DNA from: Pachypanchax playfairii | Lineage: Eukaryota > Chordata > Actinopteri > Cyprinodontiformes > Aplocheilidae | Assembly (NCBI GenBank): GCA_006937955.1 | Contig: SSNP01000017.1 | Coordinates: 685,911-749,910, forward strand | Length of the DNA: 64,000 nt | Direction of reading: 5' to 3' | Shown here: piece after piece, positions 48,501 to 63,500 of the stretch | How the letters are laid out: the number at the start of each line of letters is the position of its first letter | Numbering within the stretch: the stretch's first letter is position 1 | Notes under the pieces: model-generated | Database searches by the model: none | The model's input: the letters and a program-made list of their open reading frames with translations, nothing else | What the model was told of the DNA's origin: nothing | Program-made: the position numbers and the translations under genes

Positions 48501-51500
48501 AAGGACACTATTTCCTTCAGCCACTGGTGTTTGCATAAACTCTTCCTTTGAGTTCCTGTTTGTCGGACTCAACTTCCTGCCAAGCGGACAGGGAATTCTA
48601 CCCGCTCAGTGGCAGGTGTCAGATGGCAGGGCCTCATGCCCAAAAAAGACACTAAGGCTAGTCTCTCTCAGCCCCCAACCCGCCTCCCTTTTTCTCTTCT
48701 TTTCTCTGTTACTCATTCTGTCTTTCTTGTTTCTCAGCTTCTGAAGCATCAGCAAGCTTCTTTTTTTTTTTTTTATGTTTGCAGGATTACTATTTACAGT
48801 GCATCCAAATGTAAAGAATTAAAGCCCGTCACTGTGTCACTGTGGTAGTGATGGTCTGGCATTTAGGTCATGTTTGATTGACTCAGCTGAGACCCAGATT
48901 TCCATGTAATCTGCGGAAGTATCAGTCTTTTTGGTCGGGATGGGGCCTGGAGTGATAGAGCTTCAAAATAAATGAAGCCAAATTTTGCATTCTTTTTATC
49001 TTGGCATTTTTATCCTTATTTAATAATAAAACTAAATTATCATCCTTTATGGGATATAAAAATAATCTGTGATAAAAAAAAAATTCCTGTTAAAATAAGA
49101 CTATAATTTAGCTAAATTATCAAATACGCTTCATAACATTGTGACTAAAAACTGTTGTTTTTCTTCCCTTCAGTAACTTACAGTCATGCTGAAGCATAAC
49201 CACATTTAACCACATCCCAAAAATTGTCTTAATATGTTGCATTTACTGATCGATCAAACTGTAGCATCTGTTTCAAAGTCCAGTTAAGGGAAGAAGTTGA
49301 ATGTAAAGTATGTGATGCCTGAAAAGACACTGAGCAACGATGGCAGCAAACCAATAGCCAGATATAAAAGGGTTCAATTACATTTCAAATACGTCTGATT
49401 TAACATCATCAACTAGTATCTAAGGAAATCTTCAGGTATTTTATTGATCTGTTTCTTTATTTGAACTTAACATCTGCAGAAATTAACACGTGAAGCTCTA
49501 TTATTTTATGGTCTCTGTTGTGTTGCAGGAGTCTGTGTTTTACACAGTGTTTTTTAAAACATCAAACAACTAATAACAACCAAAAATTGTGGAAAAATTC
49601 CGATTTGAATATCCAATAATACATTGAAGTAGGACGTAAATGAATCAGCTGGAGTCGACACCTTGAAGCATTTGTCTGAGGCATATTTTTATATGTTTTT
49701 ATTTAGAAAATGTCCATTTAATTTAGATGGAGGGGTTGGAAACCTGTGCTGGGACCATCCACTAGGGGGCGCTTGTTTTGTTTCACCTTTAACTTTCAAA
49801 TGATACTCCTGTGTTAAATTATTTACAGTCTATTGTTCTTACAATCAACTTCTTCAGAAACTGAAAGAACAAAATCTGGGCTGTGTCTCAGTTTAAACTT
49901 TTTTTGTTATGTTCATTATGCGACGCGCAGCAGTCCAGACTGAAGTCCACAAAGACAAAGACTGGATTCCGTTCATGTAGTGATCTGACTGTCAACAGTA
50001 AGGAAGGTGGATGAGAATACGGTACTACAAGTTTTTTTAAGAAGGATTTTGTTAAATACCTTTAACATACTGATATTATTAGCAAACGTTTGTCCTTAAA
50101 TGCTTAATTTTCTCCATTTTAAAGTAAAATTGAAATATTTGAGACTCATGATGTGAAATTCAATGTCTTTTAGAAACAGTAACGTGTAAAATAACAAACT
50201 AAAACTGGCTAGAGAATTTAAAAAAATCACCATCAGCCTGCATATTTAAATCAGTGAGCACAAAGCCTGTGTTGTGTGGTCCACCATAACAAACAGCAGC
50301 TTATTCATGCAGCTTTTTATGCCTTTAATTGATGAGGAGCTGCAGTAAGTAGGGCAAGAATTTACTGCTCAGGTTGTTTTCTTGTAGCACAATTCCCAGG
50401 TTTCCCAAACCATGGTGACGCTTCCTGTGTGATGAGCTGTAGCTGACGAAGTGTAACAAATCCCAGGTGGTGCGGTGTACCTGCTGCTGTCACCAGAACA
50501 GCCACCAGTGTCACCTACTTCCCGTCAGCTGATGCTCGTTCCCCTGAGAAAGATCCAAAATAGGCTAAAAATTAGACAGCAGTTAAAATGGTGGTGCTCA
50601 GGTCTTTTGGATAAAAATAGCTGCAAAACAATGCTGGGAGACCCCATTATGTTTTGAAAAGGTACGTAAAGGTTTTTGCATCAAAAAGAAAAAGTTAAAA
50701 ACTGCAGACATAATCAGAATTTATATGTTACACAGAATAAATGTCAGAGACCACTATGGTTTCCAAATCAGCTAAATATTCAGTGGGTTTTAATTTTGAT
50801 TACATTCTTTCTCATTTTATCCTTTTCTTTTATCTTTTTTTTTCTAATTAAATATGGGACGTTAAAGAAAACCTCATGTTGATCCAAAACCAGAGAAGAA
50901 GCCAGACAGTAATCTCGGCTTTTCGCTGAAGAAGAATGGAATCTACAGTTTGGGTTTTTAGTGGTACATTAACAGTTTATATTATAAGTTTTCCTTTTTA
51001 CAGATTGAACCTGTTACTATAAAAAAGAAGTAACGATCAGTAGAATTTGGAAAATGGCTCTAAAAGTGAATAAATGCTGCATTGAAACATACATTTTACT
51101 TGATGCATTGTAATCAGTGTAAACAGTCACTGACCCGTCAGCTGCACAAATCCAAGACCCACGAATCAGTTGTGTGTTTTATTTGAATCTCCATGAATCT
51201 ACTGTATGGTGTAATGTGAAGAGTGTTCAGGAGGGAGAGTGCTGTATGGACTGACAGATGTCTAAATGTGCTAATTGGGCAATTTGTTTAGTCCATGCTA
51301 GGTGCTTGTGTGCAGTCTGAAGCGTGGCAGCACTCCCAGCGGCAAGCACTGACCCATTTTCACCACGGCAGTCGTTTTTTTTTCCCTCCTTCTTCTTCTT
51401 CTTCTTCTCTCTGTCCACCCCGAACACAGCACCACTATTTATTATCAGAATACCACGTTAAAAGGAAGCTGCAGTTTAGCAGCTTGGAGGACATGCTGGA

Positions 51501-54500
51501 GGAGAATAAGGTGGAAGTGGAGAAACGTTATTAAGTGTTTCCTGTTGGGTTTTTACAAAACATGCAGAATAAAGAGGCGACTGTTATTGAGTCATGCATG
51601 TAGAATGTGGTGGATACATGACTGAATATTTGAGCAGCAGCTCTGGGAACATGATGGGTTGCAGAACAACACGTCTGCACAGGAAGTTTGCCATTTTCAG
51701 ACAAGTTCAGAGTTCAAACCTAATCATCACATGTTTAAATTAATCAGATTTGAAGGTGAACAACAAGGTGTCAGGAAAGATGTTTGGTTCCTTTTTTGGG
51801 TGTGTTTTAAAACTCAAGGGCCGTTTTTTTATCTCCATCAGTGTGAAAGCAATCGTGAGGCTGCTGCAGTCAGCAGCCATATACAAGACGCTTTGCTTCC
51901 CATGAAGATTCCACCATGTCAGCCCATAATCTATGCAGTCGACCTCCTCACTTAGATCATGCTAACACAATGAGTGATGTAGCCTTAGCATGACGCCAGT
52001 GTGGTCCATCCAGTTTCAAATTCTGAAAGATTAGTTGCATGAAGGCCTCAAGGCATGGACGTAGTACCATTATGTTCCCTACCCTGCACCCAGGACCCCG
52101 GTAGCTCCTGTTGTGAGGGAGGTTTGAGTTTGAATCATGAGTCTGAAGCTCATGTGTTAACAATTCTTTCTGAATTTAAAAGCTGACAGATAAGCTATGA
52201 AAAGGTCAGAGAATCACCAGATACCAGTTTGGCTCTACAAAGTAAAATACCAATCCATACTGTATGTGTTGAGTTTTAATCTGAGGATTTCTGCCTTAAC
52301 AATAACGCAAAAGAAAACATATTCCATATTTCCTAAATCCGATATATTTCATATATCCGACAAGGGCCGTTTGAATAACCACATTTTCTTTCTGTCCACA
52401 GCGCCACCTACATTTACATCGACGCCGCCACAATATGTGGAGGCGAAAGAAGGGGGAAGCACTCTGCTTAGCTGCTCTGCCCAGGGAAATCCAAAACCAA
52501 TGATCAGCTGGCTGAGAGAGGGGGAGGAGCTCGCAACCAACTCAAAATACTCAGTAAGAAAATTATGAAAAAACTCATTTGTGATTGAGCACAAAAATAG
52601 AGAACGGCTTTGAGCACAGATGGTGTCGTCGACTGAGCCCATCTGTACAGAAAGTATGTTATGGTCTGTAACTCATCCTGGCTAATGGTGGTTCATTCTC
52701 TTGTTTTTCTGTTTAGCACTCTTTTTTATTGGACAATGTTTAAATGACAAACGCCATCAATAAGTTATAAAACAATTACTTTCTACTAACATTTGTTGCC
52801 CAAGAAGTTGTCGGTATTTGACTTTGGTAACTGAAATGTGTTTGATAAGAAATAAATATCCATTCTGCCTCCGTTTAACAGTATTAAGAGCAGCGACTGG
52901 CAGCGTGCCTCGTATTCCTCAACCCTCTTTGGGGTTTGTTTTTTTTTTTTCCCACAAACATCAAAAATCAGGCAACAAACATCTGATGTCATGACGAGAT
53001 ATTTCTGGCAGAGCTTCACTGTGTGTGTGTGTGTGTGTGTGTTTTTTTTTAAAGCAGCTAAATATCTCAGCTGCACGCGGCGGCATCAATAAACATGAGG
53101 TTTGCGCGGCGCTGGTGTTGGAGACTCAAAGATCTTTAACATCCAGACGACTCAGAAAGTGTAAACGCGTGATGCTGCTTTGCAGGCGCATGATGATGTA
53201 TCTTAAATAAAAGGTGTAAATTCCAGTTTCTCTGGCGTGAAGAATCTCTCGCTCACTTTAGAAATGGAAGTTCAGCAGAAATAAATTAATGAATATACTG
53301 TGTTTTTTTTTTGTTTTTTTACCAGAAGAACCTCTGAATCCAGAGCAGATTGGCCAACAAAAGCTTAGAGGAGTGTTTTGTTTTGTGGGTTTTCTCACTG
53401 CTTATTAACTGTCTTTGAAACTTCTTGATAAAGTGGCTGTTTTCTTTCATTTCTAAATGCTCTCACATTCTCATATGTCACTGATATTGCAGTCTGCTGC
53501 AGGCGCTATCGAGTCTTCACAGCTCCCTGTGTGATCCACTGTAGAGGAAGTGACAGGAGCATACAGCATCTGTTAGGGCCTTCATCCCATTTCTCTTTCA
53601 TTCTGCCTCCCTGCACTATCGTCCCTTCCTCCAGTTCATCCCCTCAGACAGTATTCTGATGTATAATTAATCTGTCCTCTCTGCATCAATATTACATCAC
53701 ACCATAAAGGAGTGTTGCACTCTTTTCTGTGCATCTCCCTTTAAATTTGGGTAAGCTCTTTTCTTCTGCTGGAAATGAGTGAAGCTGAGCATGAGGGTAT
53801 ATTTGTTCACCCACATGGTCGGATCCATGGAGACATCACGGAGAAAGGGAGGAATGTGACATTACAGGGTTGGAGCTGAACAGGAATCCTCCTCATCCTC
53901 CTCTTTCCCCCCCCCTCTTTGCTTCTCTTCATCGCTTTACACAGAAAAAAAGACCCTAAAAAGGAAAGTTTGTGAAGCAGAGGACAGGCGCCAAGAAGGG
54001 ATTATAAGGTCGTCTTAGAAAAAAGTAAAAAAAAACGACAACAAAACAACAGGAAAACAGCAGCAGCGTCCCGCTGTTTCAGAACCGAGTGTTGATTCCA
54101 GACGTGTCAGTGAAGTGAATGTGACAGAAATTAAGATTCTGTTAAGAAGCACAACACTGATATATTTTTCCTTCATCGACATTATTTAAACAGGGTGGAT
54201 AATGCTACATATTCTCATATGCTGTCTAATAAAGTTGCAGATCCTTTTTTTTGGATTGTAAATAAATGTTTTAACTCTTTGTATTTAGGATTAGAATGTT
54301 ATTTTTTTCCATTTTCACATGATTAAATTGTTTGAACACTCAAGCTAACTTTTTACAGAATCTATCACATATTACAAATTTCATTTTCCTGACAAAAGTC
54401 GTATTAGAAAACAGAAAAAAAACAACACCATTTACAACCATCTGCACATATAAAAGCTTATTTGAAGGATTTTGTCAGTATTTCTGTTTGGAAACACTAT

Positions 54501-57500
54501 AAAGGTCAAGTTTCAGTGTAGTGCTACACAAATACTATATATTTATTTTATTTTTTACTTATGCTTCAGTGAAAAAAATCCCCTATTTGACATTCGAAGC
54601 AGCTGGATTGTTGGATTTGCAGATGAGAATCACAACTGTTTCTATTTTGCTTAAGCCAGTATCTCACTGGACTGTGACTGTTGGGGAGATATTGTGAACA
54701 GAGTTCCTGAAGGAGTTTCCAAAATGTCTCAAAATGTTTAAGATGGTTCCCAATTTTCCTGAATTATCTAAAAAAATGTATCATGTCTTGTGTGTCATGA
54801 ACTCGTCTCAATCTGGATTCTGTCGGGCTGGTAAGCTCTGAAATTAAGTTGTGAATGATTTGAGACTAACAGAAAAAAAAAGATTATGACATTCGGTGGG
54901 TTCTGAGGAAAATCTACAAATTTGCAAGAATGCTGTGTTTTCTTCACGGATGTTCGCAGAAGTTTCATAAGTATCAATTCAGTTTGATTACTACTGAAAA
55001 TTTGTCCATTTTCTTTTATGTTCTGGTCTCCAGCAGCTGCAGCCCCAGTGATCAAGACAACACGACTCACTTTAAATGTGATATCCATCCAAAAATTTGA
55101 AGGTTGGATATGAGACATGAACACCAGAGTGACATCTAGTGTGTGAATGTTGTAGTTGTAACAACAGAACATGGTTTCCAGCCATCGAGACACCAGGTTC
55201 GACGTTGATGCTGCAAAAATGTTTTATTTGGGTCCATCTATTGTAGCTTCAGCTAAACTCACTCTGGTTTTTAATCTTCTCTGGTCGCTCCTCTTAAGAA
55301 GGATAATGATATCTCCGGGGCTCTGAAGCAGCTGCTTGACTTACCGACTCCGCCATTTTCTACAGTACCAGCCTCGGACTATTTACTAGGGCTGTTAACT
55401 TTAGTAGTTTAGTCGACTAATCGGTCGATGCCGTCTTGGTCGACTGACATTCTCATTGCTCGACCAGTTACATATTTTTTTCCACCATTAAAGATATTTT
55501 GATTGATTTACTCATTGATATTCCTTCCTTTGTAATCAGTTATATATTACTGTATTCTAAATATAAATAGCCTATGTTTTATCCCCAACTTTAAATGCTT
55601 TAATTTAGATTATTTTGTAACAGCGTCACCGATAAGCGCACTGTAACACTCGGGAACCGCACCTGTGGCTGGCTGCACAATGCATGGATGCTGCTTCACA
55701 CTCGTCCAGCAGTTGTAGCAGTTATATTTTTTGTAGCGTGTGGTGTGAGCCGGTGCACGATTGTGACTGTCGCTAACCTCGGACAAAGCTGCTCACTTTG
55801 CAGTAAAAAAAAAAAATCACTTAATTTTCAAAGAATTGCATTAATATTGTAGTTTTATGTATTGTTAATGTTTTTTTGTTGTTGTTTTATAAATGCTCTA
55901 TGGCAATTGCCTAATTTTCAATCAAAATGCAAAACCTTGCATCTTTAGTTGACTACAGCCCTCCTATTTACCATATTAGGAAACCCACCATAGTGCCCGC
56001 TATTAGCTGGTAGATGTAAACATAATGCCAATACTGTGCCCATCAAAATCAATATTTTATTTTATTTTTTATTTTATTTTATTTTATTTTATTTTATTTT
56101 ATTTTATTTTATTTTATTTTATTTTATTTTATTTTATTTACTTACTCACTCACTCACTCACTCACTCACTTACTTACTCACTCAAAATCAATATTTTATT
56201 TTATTTTATTTTATTTTATTTTATTTTATTTTATTTTATTTTATTTTATTTTATTTTATTTTATTTTATTTTATTTTTTATTTTATTTTATTTACTTACT
56301 TACTTACTTACTTACTTACTCACTCACTCACTCACTCACTCACTCACTCACTCACTCACTCACTCACTCACTCACTCACTCACTCACTTACTTACTCACT
56401 CACTCACTCACTCACTCACTCACTCACTCACTCAGTCACTCACTCACTTACTTACTCACTCACTCACTCACTCACTCACTCACTCACTCACTCACTCACT
56501 CACTCACTCACTCCCTCACTCACTACCTCACTCACTCACTTACTTACTCACTCAAAATCAATATTTTATTTTATTTTATTTTTTTTTTAATTTTATTTTT
56601 TATTTATTTACTTACTTACTCACTCACTTACTTACTTACTTACTCAGAATCAATATATATATTTTTTAATTTATTTACTTACTTATTTACTCACTCACTC
56701 ACTCACTCACTCACTCACTCACTCACTCATTCACTTACTTACTCACTCAAAATCAATATTTTATTTTATTTATTTATTTTTTTAATTTTATTTTTTATTT
56801 ATTTACTCACTCACTCACTCACTCACTCACTCACTCACTCACTCATTCACTTACTTACTCACTCAAAATCAATATTTTATTTTATTTATTTATTTTTTTA
56901 ATTTTAGTTTTTATTTATTTACTTACTCACTCACTCACTCACTCACTCACTTACTTACTTACTAGTTCCATATTCACATTTTAACTTTGTAGAAACTACA
57001 TAAATAGTTGAAAACAAATCATGCAACAAAAAAAAATCCCCTTCACTTTTTAGCAGCCCACCTTTGAAACTATTTTAATCATTCTACATGGCTTCCCTGG
57101 GCTCAAAGTGATTCTTCACAACAAGTCACTGATTAGCTTACACTCCCAGCACCCAACATGTCACATGTTCTGCTTGTTTATAGCAGCGAAACACTAAGTG
57201 TTATCTTGTGAAAGATAGATGAGGATACAGTTTGCCAACACACTTGCAAAAGTTAAAAGCTGCCTTGGTTTATCTAACAGTAGCATCTCTTGGCTCTTGA
57301 ACATTTGTGAGACAGATGAATAGAAGTAACTTGCGCAGGCGTAGCAGATTCTCCTCTCAGCTGTGTGAATGGACAGACTACAGCTGTGTGTGACGTGAAT
57401 GGACAGAACCGCTCACAACCTGTTGCATAATTTATAAGGGTGTTTCTGTTGGTTTGTTTAATGTGCTTCTTCAGCTTGTCTTCTCTGCAAACAGGGACAT

Positions 57501-60500
57501 TTCCAACTTCCAGCTGTTGTTTTCTATTAATTAAAAAATGGACACGATACTAATTCCCATTAAAAATGTATTTTTGTCTTGGATAATACATTTATTATAA
57601 TTTATTCCAAAAAATACTAATTATTATAATTACAGTCAGATTATCATATACTTCTAATCAAACTGTTGACAATAATGATAATAAAATTAGGCAACACCAC
57701 TTGCAGTTCTAAGTCCTCCATCAGAGGGAAGAAGGGTTCAGTCCAACATGTTTTTTAGGACAGTACCAATCCTGGTAACGGGTTCGAGGTTGTAGAAATA
57801 TCGAATATAATACCTTTGGTGTTACAGGGTTAGATAAAGACAAGGGTAGAAAGCATAACAAAGGTATTGATGGGGTGCATGGTGGTGCAGTTGGGAGCAC
57901 TGTTGCCTTGCAACGAGCAGGTCTTGGGTTTGAATTTGCGCTGGGATGTTCCGGTTTCCTCCCATGGACCAAAAACATGCAAGACGTTCATTGACAGCTT
58001 TAAATTGTCCCTACGTGTGAATGTGTGTAAATGATTGTCTATATTTGGTCCTGTGATGGACAAACGATCTGTCCAGGTGTGACCGCGCCTCTCATCCAAT
58101 GACTGCTGCAGACAGACTGCAGCTGTAACCCTGAACAGGAAGAAGCAGGTTTAGAAAATGAATGAATGAATATTGAGAATTTGTAATCGATTATGCAAAA
58201 ATCATTTTCAGCTTATTGGACTTAAAAATGTAGCTCACTGGTCAATAATGAACTTAATTATTAGATGAAAAACTCCAGTTGACTTAAAGAAGCTTGTACA
58301 AAATGTATTTAATACAGAATTATATCTGTAAAAAACTGTAAAGTGAGTTAAATTTTGTACTTTTAGAAAATGAACTGATGAAGTATCTTCAACGATAGAC
58401 TTGGATATGTTGTAATTTTGGGCAAATGTTATATTTAATATATCAAAATAACACTGAATCAAATTCAAATTGACTAGCAGGTCTTTAAAACTCAGCTGTA
58501 CACTACAATATTCCATTAACATGTCAATAAAAATCAGCTGATTAATTTTCTGTTGTTTTGACATTTTGTGTCTAACACAGATCTCCTTCCTGTTGAACCG
58601 CAGGTACACGATGGCAGTCTGACCATTCTTGGCATCACCAGAGATGACAGAGGGGCGTACAGATGCAGAGCATACAGTGACCAGGGAGAAGTGCTTTACA
58701 CCACTCGGCTGCTGGTTCAAGGTCAGTTCATCATAGATCGTCCGTACTGTCTGAGTCTTAGTGCAGATCATCAAACCCATTTCTTCTTCTTTACTTCCTG
58801 TCTCCATTTGCATCTGTGCAGTAGACTTCAGTGTTTAGGCCTGAAGGCAAAGCGATGCAGCGCTCCAGTGCACTGATGTGTGGAACATACCTTGTGGGGT
58901 TGTATCCGTTCAGTCCGATATTTCAGTCTGGGGCCTCTTTATGTGAATGTGTGCGTACCACAGGATCTGTCGGTGAGAATGTTGCTGTCTGTCTCCGGTC
59001 CATTACCCCGGCTCTCTCTGTTAGACACAGATCAGATGGATGGTTGTGATACCAGCCTGCAGTTCCTCTCTGTCTCCTGATACAGCAGGGCTTCTGGGAC
59101 TTAACTGTGTGTATTTAACAAGCAACTGAGCATCTTCCTTTCATGGCAGAGGAGGCACCAAGTCTGTTTAACGCTTGACTTCTGGAAGTGAAGGAATGAC
59201 TGTTCTCTGTGCTCAGTGTACAGTGAATAAAATCTAGATGCACACAATAAAGACACACATTCAGATGTAGACACGAAGAAAATCATTGAACCGCAGGTCA
59301 AGCGTTTAATTCCTTAAAGAGATAGTTTAGAGCTTTTTAAATAGATTTACGTGGGGAGATTGTAAACAATTAATATCTTACACGCTTATAAATAAAACTT
59401 TGAATAACGTCAGTTAGGAGAAATAGAATCAAACTGGCTGAATTGATGGGGCTAGTCTGAGTGGGGCCGAGACGCTGTCATCTTTAAGCAGCTCTAATCT
59501 AAAAATAATTAGATTATAAATAAAGATATCAGTTTTGAGTATAGTTGTTATTCTGGCAGAAATGCTACAGCTAGCTACCTGCGCTATGTAAATACCATGT
59601 AATGCAAAATTGATGGTGATTTATAAACTCAAATTTGCTTAAACAACTATTTCTTTAAATTTAATTATTCTAAATGAGCCGTTCCCTTCAGTTTTCAGGA
59701 TTGTCATTAGCTTCTCAGTCCAGTCAGATAATCTCTATTCTCCTAAACTGAAGCTGTTCAAACAAACAACTATTTACAAAAGCTTGGATAGTAATAGTTG
59801 TCTAACCTTTTCACAGAAACCTCCTTCACTTTAATCAATCAATAATTAAATCAACAAACAAAATGTGCAATTTTGTGTTTAAACATTGGACAATAGACAA
59901 AGCTGTCACACTAAAATTACATGATTTTAGACTTAAATTAGTTTGATATGTTATAACATGAAAAAAAGTTAAATTGTTGAACATATTTAAATTTTGGACC
60001 TTTTCAAGCCACGAGTCCAAAACTAAAACACATCAGTGTCAAAAAACTATGAATTGGATTTTGTTTTAGAACTGGCTGATAAATGTAGAAGATGAGACGT
60101 TTTTGGTGGTTTGACTTGAAATTTGAATGAGGTCTTAAAACCTTTATTAGAGTCAGTACAAACAGATGCAGGGTTGCACGNNNNNNNNNNTTATTTACTC
60201 ACTCACTCACTCACTCACTCACTCACTCACTCACTCATTCACTTACTTACTCACTCAAAATCAATATTTTATTTTATTTATTTATTTTTTTAATTTTAGT
60301 TTTTATTTATTTACTTACTCACTCACTCACTCACTCACTCACTTACTTACTTACTAGTTCCATATTCACATTTTAACTTTGTAGAAACTACATAAATAGT
60401 TGAAAACAAATCATGCAACAAAAAAAAATCCCCTTCACTTTTTAGCAGCCCACCTTTGAAACTATTTTAATCATTCTACATGGCTTCCCTGGGCTCAAAG

Positions 60501-63500
60501 TGATTCTTCACAACAAGTCACTGATTAGCTTACACTCCCAGCACCCAACATGTCACATGTTCTGCTTGTTTATAGCAGCGAAACACTAAGTGTTATCTTG
60601 TGAAAGATAGATGAGGATACAGTTTGCCAACACACTTGCAAAAGTTAAAAGCTGCCTTGGTTTATCTAACAGTAGCATCTCTTGGCTCTTGAACATTTGT
60701 GAGACAGATGAATAGAAGTAACTTGCGCAGGCGTAGCAGATTCTCCTCTCAGCTGTGTGAATGGACAGACTACAGCTGTGTGTGACGTGAATGGACAGAA
60801 CCGCTCACAACCTGTTGCATAATTTATAAGGGTGTTTCTGTTGGTTTGTTTAATGTGCTTCTTCAGCTTGTCTTCTCTGCAAACAGGGACATTTCCAACT
60901 TCCAGCTGTTGTTTTCTATTAATTAAAAAATGGACACGATACTAATTCCCATTAAAAATGTATTTTTGTCTTGGATAATACATTTATTATAATTTATTCC
61001 AAAAAATACTAATTATTATAATTACAGTCAGATTATCATATACTTCTAATCAAACTGTTGACAATAATGATAATAAAATTAGGCAACACCACTTGCAGTT
61101 CTAAGTCCTCCATCAGAGGGAAGAAGGGTTCAGTCCAACATGTTTTTTAGGACAGTACCAATCCTGGTAACGGGTTCGAGGTTGTAGAAATATCGAATAT
61201 AATACCTTTGGTGTTACAGGGTTAGATAAAGACAAGGGTAGAAAGCATAACAAAGGTATTGATGGGGTGCATGGTGGTGCAGTTGGGAGCACTGTTGCCT
61301 TGCAACGAGCAGGTCTTGGGTTTGAATTTGCGCTGGGATGTTCCGGTTTCCTCCCATGGACCAAAAACATGCAAGACGTTCATTGACAGCTTTAAATTGT
61401 CCCTACGTGTGAATGTGTGTAAATGATTGTCTATATTTGGTCCTGTGATGGACAAACGATCTGTCCAGGTGTGACCGCGCCTCTCATCCAATGACTGCTG
61501 CAGACAGACTGCAGCTGTAACCCTGAACAGGAAGAAGCAGGTTTAGAAAATGAATGAATGAATATTGAGAATTTGTAATCGATTATGCAAAAATCATTTT
61601 CAGCTTATTGGACTTAAAAATGTAGCTCACTGGTCAATAATGAACTTAATTATTAGATGAAAAACTCCAGTTGACTTAAAGAAGCTTGTACAAAATGTAT
61701 TTAATACAGAATTATATCTGTAAAAAACTGTAAAGTGAGTTAAATTTTGTACTTTTAGAAAATGAACTGATGAAGTATCTTCAACGATAGACTTGGATAT
61801 GTTGTAATTTTGGGCAAATGTTATATTTAATATATCAAAATAACACTGAATCAAATTCAAATTGACTAGCAGGTCTTTAAAACTCAGCTGTACACTACAA
61901 TATTCCATTAACATGTCAATAAAAATCAGCTGATTAATTTTCTGTTGTTTTGACATTTTGTGTCTAACACAGATCTCCTTCCTGTTGAACCGCAGGTACA
62001 CGATGGCAGTCTGACCATTCTTGGCATCACCAGAGATGACAGAGGGGCGTACAGATGCAGAGCATACAGTGACCAGGGAGAAGTGCTTTACACCACTCGG
62101 CTGCTGGTTCAAGGTCAGTTCATCATAGATCGTCCGTACTGTCTGAGTCTTAGTGCAGATCATCAAACCCATTTCTTCTTCTTTACTTCCTGTCTCCATT
62201 TGCATCTGTGCAGTAGACTTCAGTGTTTAGGCCTGAAGGCAAAGCGATGCAGCGCTCCAGTGCACTGATGTGTGGAACATACCTTGTGGGGTTGTATCCG
62301 TTCAGTCCGATATTTCAGTCTGGGGCCTCTTTATGTGAATGTGTGCGTACCACAGGATCTGTCGGTGAGAATGTTGCTGTCTGTCTCCGGTCCATTACCC
62401 CGGCTCTCTCTGTTAGACACAGATCAGATGGATGGTTGTGATACCAGCCTGCAGTTCCTCTCTGTCTCCTGATACAGCAGGGCTTCTGGGACTTAACTGT
62501 GTGTATTTAACAAGCAACTGAGCATCTTCCTTTCATGGCAGAGGAGGCACCAAGTCTGTTTAACGCTTGACTTCTGGAAGTGAAGGAATGACTGTTCTCT
62601 GTGCTCAGTGTACAGTGAATAAAATCTAGATGCACACAATAAAGACACACATTCAGATGTAGACACGAAGAAAATCATTGAACCGCAGGTCAAGCGTTTA
62701 ATTCCTTAAAGAGATAGTTTAGAGCTTTTTAAATAGATTTACGTGGGGAGATTGTAAACAATTAATATCTTACACGCTTATAAATAAAACTTTGAATAAC
62801 GTCAGTTAGGAGAAATAGAATCAAACTGGCTGAATTGATGGGGCTAGTCTGAGTGGGGCCGAGACGCTGTCATCTTTAAGCAGCTCTAATCTAAAAATAA
62901 TTAGATTATAAATAAAGATATCAGTTTTGAGTATAGTTGTTATTCTGGCAGAAATGCTACAGCTAGCTACCTGCGCTATGTAAATACCATGTAATGCAAA
63001 ATTGATGGTGATTTATAAACTCAAATTTGCTTAAACAACTATTTCTTTAAATTTAATTATTCTAAATGAGCCGTTCCCTTCAGTTTTCAGGATTGTCATT
63101 AGCTTCTCAGTCCAGTCAGATAATCTCTATTCTCCTAAACTGAAGCTGTTCAAACAAACAACTATTTACAAAAGCTTGGATAGTAATAGTTGTCTAACCT
63201 TTTCACAGAAACCTCCTTCACTTTAATCAATCAATAATTAAATCAACAAACAAAATGTGCAATTTTGTGTTTAAACATTGGACAATAGACAAAGCTGTCA
63301 CACTAAAATTACATGATTTTAGACTTAAATTAGTTTGATATGTTATAACATGAAAAAAAGTTAAATTGTTGAACATATTTAAATTTTGGACCTTTTCAAG
63401 CCACGAGTCCAAAACTAAAACACATCAGTGTCAAAAAACTATGAATTGGATTTTGTTTTAGAACTGGCTGATAAATGTAGAAGATGAGACGTTTTTGGTG

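Larger units (their letters stand above)
52554..58603 (+). other. igsf9b: igsf9b intron 4
   Basis: 6 kb. Contains a TG microsatellite (53020-53041), a hAT MITE (55387-55963), the ATTTT/CTCA array (56050-56965) and a SINE (57873-58171). The duplicated assembly block starts inside it at 56799. Confidence 0.8.
56799..60180 (+). repeat. duplicated block, left copy (end of contig 1)
   Basis: 3382 bp repeated at 60191-63572 with an offset of 3392 bp and no difference noticed. It ends at the 10-N gap. The two copies are best read as the overlapping ends of adjacent contigs. Confidence 0.92.

Noticed and set aside
56140..56540. CRISPR-like spaced repeats
   Set aside because: Units are 4-5 bp microsatellites without unique spacers, in a vertebrate genome.
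56025..56669. Long open frames of 184-214 codons
   Set aside because: Pure translation of ATTTT and CTCA repeats with no stop codon; no gene.
58235..58813. 192-codon minus-strand frame, also at 61627-62205
   Set aside because: AT-rich intron and antisense of igsf9b exon 5; no recognised domain, and its repetition is explained by the block duplication.
58604..62113. True tandem exon duplication (mutually exclusive exons) in igsf9b
   Set aside because: 3.4 kb of intron is duplicated without visible difference and the copies meet at an N gap; an assembly overlap is simpler.
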